Source: Paragyromitra xinjiangensis (Eukaryota; Ascomycota; Pezizomycetes; Pezizales; Discinaceae). Taken from it: a DNA stretch of 64,000 nucleotides. How positions within the stretch are numbered: position 1 is the stretch's first letter; the number at the start of each line of letters is the position of its first letter. The DNA lies in the NCBI GenBank assembly GCA_038503065.1, contig JBCAMK010000013.1, positions 682,001 to 746,000 of the forward strand. The letters run 5' to 3'. Shown here one piece after another: positions 59,182-64,000 of the stretch. Under the pieces are notes generated by a model that saw only the letters and a program-made list of their open reading frames with translations, was not told the DNA's origin and did no database searches. Both the position numbers and the translations under genes were made by a program.

Positions 59182-60052
59182 TTGGAGTAGGGAAGTGAGG
59201 GAGGGGGGAGGGATGGAAGTGATGGGGTGTGGAGTTTTTTATATGAGGAGATCAAGGATGGAGTAGGAAGTCTAGGAGGGGTGATGATGGTTTAGTAGCA
59301 AGGTAAAGCTGAGAGTGATACTCACTCCTAATGGAGGGTGAGTGGCTAGTGGATTTGGTCTTGTGAGGGTTGGTAGTCAGCATGAGGCGGTCTAGGCATA
59401 TATATAATGGTAAGGAACAAATATTCTCTAGACGACACAACGCTCCACAATTATCACCGTACATTTTCGGTGCTTGCCCGTGAGAAATATCCATAGATCC
59501 TCCATATTTCTTGCATAAACATCGCTAAATATTTACGAGGCCTCTTGTCGTTCAGAATATAAGGTAAAACATTCACCTAACAAGCTAAAATCTTCCGTGA
59601 GGTAAACGTAAACTCACAGAATATCACTCGACCCTGTTTATACGCTTAGCCACTTGAAACCGGACAAACCACCAACTATAAATACTTGTTTTCTATCCCA
59701 CTATCCTTACTTGGGACTTTCTCCCAACCGCTAACTTTACCACAGTGCTCGCCACCACAATGCAGCTACTGTGATTACCGCAAGATTTCCTCAGTTTGTC
59801 CAGTTGATTAGTTAAAATTAAGTGGTCAACGGTCTACCTGCGCAATAAAATAGCCTAAATCATCGGTCTTATATCATACCTAAACGGTAAGAGGTAAAAA
59901 TTCACAACGCTGTGATCTAGATGAATTTCAAAAACGCCAAAATTTCTCCCACCCCAGAATCCCAAGCGAGATGATGCTCAGAAATAACAATAGTACAAGA
60001 ACCGAAACACCACCCACAGAACAGGAAACCCTCTACACTACCAACGTGTCTA
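59182..60052. other. Intergenic between the orphan and MPH1 3' end
   Basis: No gene seen. G-rich near 59090-59270 (the orphan's promoter side), then AT-rich. Confidence 0.45.
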
Positions 60053-63000
60053 TTACCCGTCATCATCATCCGCAACTCTCCTTGTCCTCTTCCCCCGTAT
60101 CGTAGTCTTCTTCGCTGCATTTTCCGCCGCCGCTTCGATCGCTCTCTTCTTCCCAGCAGCCGCCTTTGCAGTCTTCAATTTCATCGGTTTTATCGCTACC
60201 GTCTTCGGGCCAGGCTTAAGTTTAGTCCGGAACCCTTTAATCATATCCACGATGTCCGGTAGCTCATCGTCCGACGATCCCGTACCGAACGTTCTTCTCT
60301 TCGGACTTGCGTCGCCGCTTGCTGGCGTGGCTGGACTAGAGCCGGAACCCATCACTTCATCTCCGTCCTCATCTTTCCCACCATTAACACCGTTATCGTC
60401 AGAAGAACTTATTAGATCAATAGCATTTAGTTCTTCTATGGAACTACTAGAGTTGTTGCGCTTCCTCTTGGCTTTAAGAACCAGCTTCGGCTTTGGCGCA
60501 TTTGCGGACCTTTCAAAAAGCCCCTTTTTCGCCGGCACTACCGGCTTGAAGGCTTCTATTTTGGGCTGGAACTTTTGCGTAACAGGTTCTGGAAGTGGTT
60601 TCAAAAGCTCTGGGTCAAATTTCTCTTTGAAATTACTGATGGCCTCTTCGTCCATGTTGTCCATTTTTCGCAGCATTCGTACCATATTTTTGGAAGCTCG
60701 TCCATGCTTGACGTATTTTGTTTTTGTCGGATTTCGTTGGAAGTCTGGAAATGCGTCTAAGGCGGGGACTGTAACAAGCTGCATATCTTCCTCGGTGCCA
60801 TAGATGGTTTTAAATCGCCTATTGAGTTCCTTCTCTTCGCCAGCCGTTAGAAGTCCTGCTTGAGGATCTTGTAATACGGGTGCGGGCTCTTCTGTGTAGA
60901 GATCCTCATCCTCATCCTCTTCCTCTTCAGAGCCATCGTCTTTGCCGATCCTTGAAGCTTTCGTGAATCCAGTCTTGACACCCTCTGGCATGAAAAAAGG
61001 TTTGACTATTTTCGCCTTCTTGCCGCCCTTCGTTGCCTGAGTTCGTTTTTTCGGCTCTACCTGAGTGTTCTCAAAGGGTATTTCAATGTGCTGTTTATCC
61101 ACAGCAGGCACGATATCTCGAGGAAGTATTCGCGGCGATTGGTCATGCTGGTAAATGAATTTATTACCGGACTCGATTTCGCCCTGGATGAAGCGGTAAT
61201 CATCCCAGGCCCTTTTGTAGTTCTCTTCTTCCTTGCCCTGGCTGAGGAGGACGAGAACGTGGCCATCACGCTTACGGCCGGTACGACCCATACGTTGCAG
61301 CTAGATAATACATCAGGATAAATGTTGAGTTGCTTGTGAAGAAGAATCTCATACCATGCGGATGGGTGTTTTGTTCTGGTCATAGCAGACGATCATGTCT
61401 ACTTCACCAATATCGAGCCCTTCCTCGCCTATACTAGTAGCAACGATAACGTTGTATATGCCTTGTGAGAATTTTTTAATGATCTGCGTAATGAATAAAT
61501 ATTAGTATTCAAGGTGCCTTGCGTTATACACCCAGAGATCCAACCTCAATTTGGTCCTTTTGCTTCATCCCGTCGCTAGTCTTAGAATCTTGTTGCCCAA
61601 CAAATATATGCGGCTTAATCATTGGCTCGTGTTTTTTCAGTACCCTCACGATCTCCTCAGCACTACTCCTATAACTTGTGAAGACCATAATCCTCGTCTC
61701 TCGTTTCTCGTCCATATCCGCCGCGTCTGCAAAATGTTTTAATATCGCTCCAGCCATGTGATCCAGCTTTGGATGCCCTGAAAACTCCTCATCCACCACA
61801 AGGGATTGTGCGTGTCTCATAAGCTTTTGAAACTTCTCGTCATTCATAAATCCCTGCTTTGATTTCCCCCCTTTGCCAGAAGCCTGTATCTCGTTCCGCA
61901 TGTTCACAAGACTGTTGTAGAAAACACGGATCCCATGTTCTGTCAGATAATGCAACGGAAGAGATAGCGACGCTAGAAATGAAAACGTGTGCATGACCAT
62001 GCCCTTCAACCCTTGGTTTGCAGTTCGGCCAGCATTTGAAGCCATCCATTCACGGCTGGCTTTTTGGACACCAAACAGGGTCAACATTTTAGGATCGGCT
62101 TGCCAGTAAGCCTTTGCGTCGTTTAGTTTCTTGAGTAAAGGTGCTAGACATTCACAATAGAGGTCTCGAAGCATAACTATTTCGTCCGTGAGCTCGAAAA
62201 CTTCGGTGACGATGTGTTTCTTAAAGACGTAAGGTTGGATGTCCATGGACTCCAGGTTACGAATCTCCACTCTTGCTATCCCCAACGAATCAATGACTTC
62301 CTGCACTTTATCGATTGTCGCACCAGGAGTGGCCGTGAGGGCCAATACACGAAGGCTATTATTCGTCTTCCTAATGAGAGACACGACATTGGCAAATGCA
62401 TAGTTTCCTGTGGCTTTATGCGCCTCGTCGATAACCAGACACACTATTCTCTTCGGATTACAGATCCCACGAGAGATATCATTTTGCATGGTTTGTGGAG
62501 TGAGAAAGAAAACTCTCCTCGTATCCCAATACTCTCGTCGCAAATCCACATTCACCGCGCCAGTCATCTCTGCCGTTTGGCTCCGTGGTATTCCAGCTAT
62601 ATTGTAGCAAGCATCGATTTGCTGAGCCACCAACGGCTTTGTTGGCGCCAGGAAGGCAATCTGCGATTCGGGAGCCCAGCGAAACCAATTGAGCATCACT
62701 GTTGCAGCAATGAAGGTCTTACCCAACCCTAATCATAGCACATTGCTCAGTTTCACCCTATTCAATAGTGACGGATTGAAACTATGCATACCTGTTGGAA
62801 GGGCCACGAGGATATTTGAAAAAAGCGCTTTATGCACGATTGTGTACTGGTAATCTCGATGACTGACATTTGATGGATAGACCCAAGTTTTCGCCGCCTC
62901 TCGATCAATTTTATGGTGAGTTGGAGGCTCTTGTGCGCTAGTCAATGGATAGTTGTGAACCTGGCGGTGAGCATTGGGGCCGCTCTGACTCCCTTCTGGA

Positions 63001-63302
63001 ACTCGACCACCGAAGAGAGTAGCTTGACGAAGTGTTCCTTGGGAAGCTGGAGGTTTTTGAGGACCTGAATTGGAAGATTGTGGGACTGGAGCATCTGGGA
63101 TCTCGTCATCTGAGTCAAAGTCATCTGGAAGAAATAGGTTCTCGCTTCCACCGCCACCCCATTGATTCTGACGCTGAGGCTGGGGAACAGGAAGGGGCTG
63201 GTAAGAACGAGCAGCTTGTTGTTCGGCTTGGGTAGCAGCAGCTATGAGTTCCTCATCATTTATATCTCCAAAGTCATCGCTGCCAAAATCATCGGAGTCC
63301 AT
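60053..63302 (-). CDS. MPH1: ATP-dependent DNA helicase Mph1 (FANCM homologue)
   Basis: Four exons on the complement: 62792-63302, 61545-62728, 61355-61483 and 60053-61300, giving 1023 aa. Mph1/FANCM remodels replication forks and dissolves D-loops in error-free repair. The acidic start [20 protein letters not shown] and the block [20 protein letters not shown] are typical. Helicase motifs: [12 protein letters not shown] (about 167, across intron 1), [16 protein letters not shown] at about 271-274, [29 protein letters not shown] and [12 protein letters not shown]. The insert between the two RecA lobes matches the FANCM-specific helical domain in place and length. The C-terminal third is charged and disordered with a Lys/Arg-rich end. 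Introns 2 and 3 flank a 129-nt exon carrying motif V; all phases agree. Confidence 0.94.
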
Positions 63303-64000
63303 GGCAGGCGTTTTTTTTGGCGGAGGTCTACCGCGACGTTGCAGGACGACGCGTCGTGTAAATCGTAGAGCTTACTCATCTGTACCATCGATACGGAAAG
63401 CTTGGCGTTAACCGCTCTGCATCATTTGAAATTGCGCCCGGAGATATGCTCTCCTTTCAATTTAAATCACCATAGATCACCATATTGTTCCTTAACCGAC
63501 GGGAAAAGGTATTCTTCCGATGTCAGTGATTCTTGCGGAAGCGAAGACAGGAGAGTGCTGGCCCTGGCACAGTCTCTTTTGGCAGACCATGTTTTTTGCT
63601 CTCAACTTCGGGGGTTTTGACAATTACAAAAAACAATCTCCCAATTAGATCCTCCTCTACTCTCTCCTAACAATTCGTGCCATGAACCCATGTGGAAATA
63701 TCTGCGTGGCATCGAAGACCCTTATCTGCAGCAGAGGAGTACGCAATCTCGTAAAAGCGAGATGAAAAGTGGTGGAGAGTCACGGTCTTCTGACATCGTG
63801 GCAATGATTGGCGTTCTAGAGTCGGGGAGGTCCCGTGGCTAATCAGGAATCTGGGCCAGAGTCAGGACCTACCCACTAGACCTCCTATGGGATACCGGAA
63901 AACTCCTAGAATAGACAACGTCACGCCTCCCTTTTCGACTCTTGGTGACGCGGGAAATTGTGTTTAGAATAGAATATTATGACCTGTTGTTGGTCAAATA
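63303..64000. other. Upstream region of MPH1 to window end
   Basis: No gene supported; a 72-codon frame on the plus strand has no family signal. A T run near 63311-63318 lies just before the MPH1 start on the complement. Confidence 0.4.

Overview
The window is nuclear DNA of a filamentous ascomycete (Pezizomycotina). The evidence is short GT-AG introns (about 50-120 nt) with CTAAC/CTAAT branch sites, single-copy fungal genes in non-clustered order (VPS8, SSB-type HSP70, UMP1, ATG6, TVP23, MPH1, a DUF2406 protein), and a large NACHT-ankyrin-TPR receptor gene. Gene density is low, with gene-free gaps up to 5 kb, and there are several small inverted-repeat elements. This fits a repeat-bearing lineage such as Pezizomycetes or Orbiliomycetes, but that placement is a guess. 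All multi-exon models were built by hand from splice signals, phase continuity and remembered family motifs; no search was run.

Left part (1-37 kb), mostly housekeeping: the 3' end of VPS8, an SSB-class HSP70 with seven exons, a membrane-anchored short-chain dehydrogenase, a TDP2-like phosphodiesterase, a 5 kb gene-free stretch with a small MITE-like element, a secreted GH16 glucanase, UMP1 (proteasome assembly; its first exon is only the start codon), an APH-family kinase-like protein, a small Cys/His-rich protein, a DUF2406 gene, a CitE/CLYBL-type lyase, a 0.54 kb inverted-repeat element, an acyl-protein-thioesterase-like hydrolase, and the divergent pair ATG6/TVP23.

Middle part (38-52.6 kb), an accessory island: (i) an eight-exon NLR-type gene encoding alpha/beta hydrolase - NACHT - ankyrin - TPR (1890 aa), whose TPR units are nearly identical and amplified as a two-unit module; (ii) two small inverted-repeat features, one a near-perfect 31-bp hairpin; (iii) a 296-aa orphan; (iv) an 876-aa ankyrin-like/subtilase (S8) protein with an intact catalytic triad and a GC-AG intron; (v) a TPR-only protein whose C-terminus resembles that of the NLR. 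These look like parts of a fungal innate-immunity or allorecognition locus. Their working together is inference from proximity and shared modules.

Right part (53-64 kb), housekeeping again: a DUF1295 membrane protein, a fumarate reductase fused to cytochrome b5, an orphan, and MPH1 (FANCM-type helicase). No rRNA, CRISPR or confident tRNA genes were seen.
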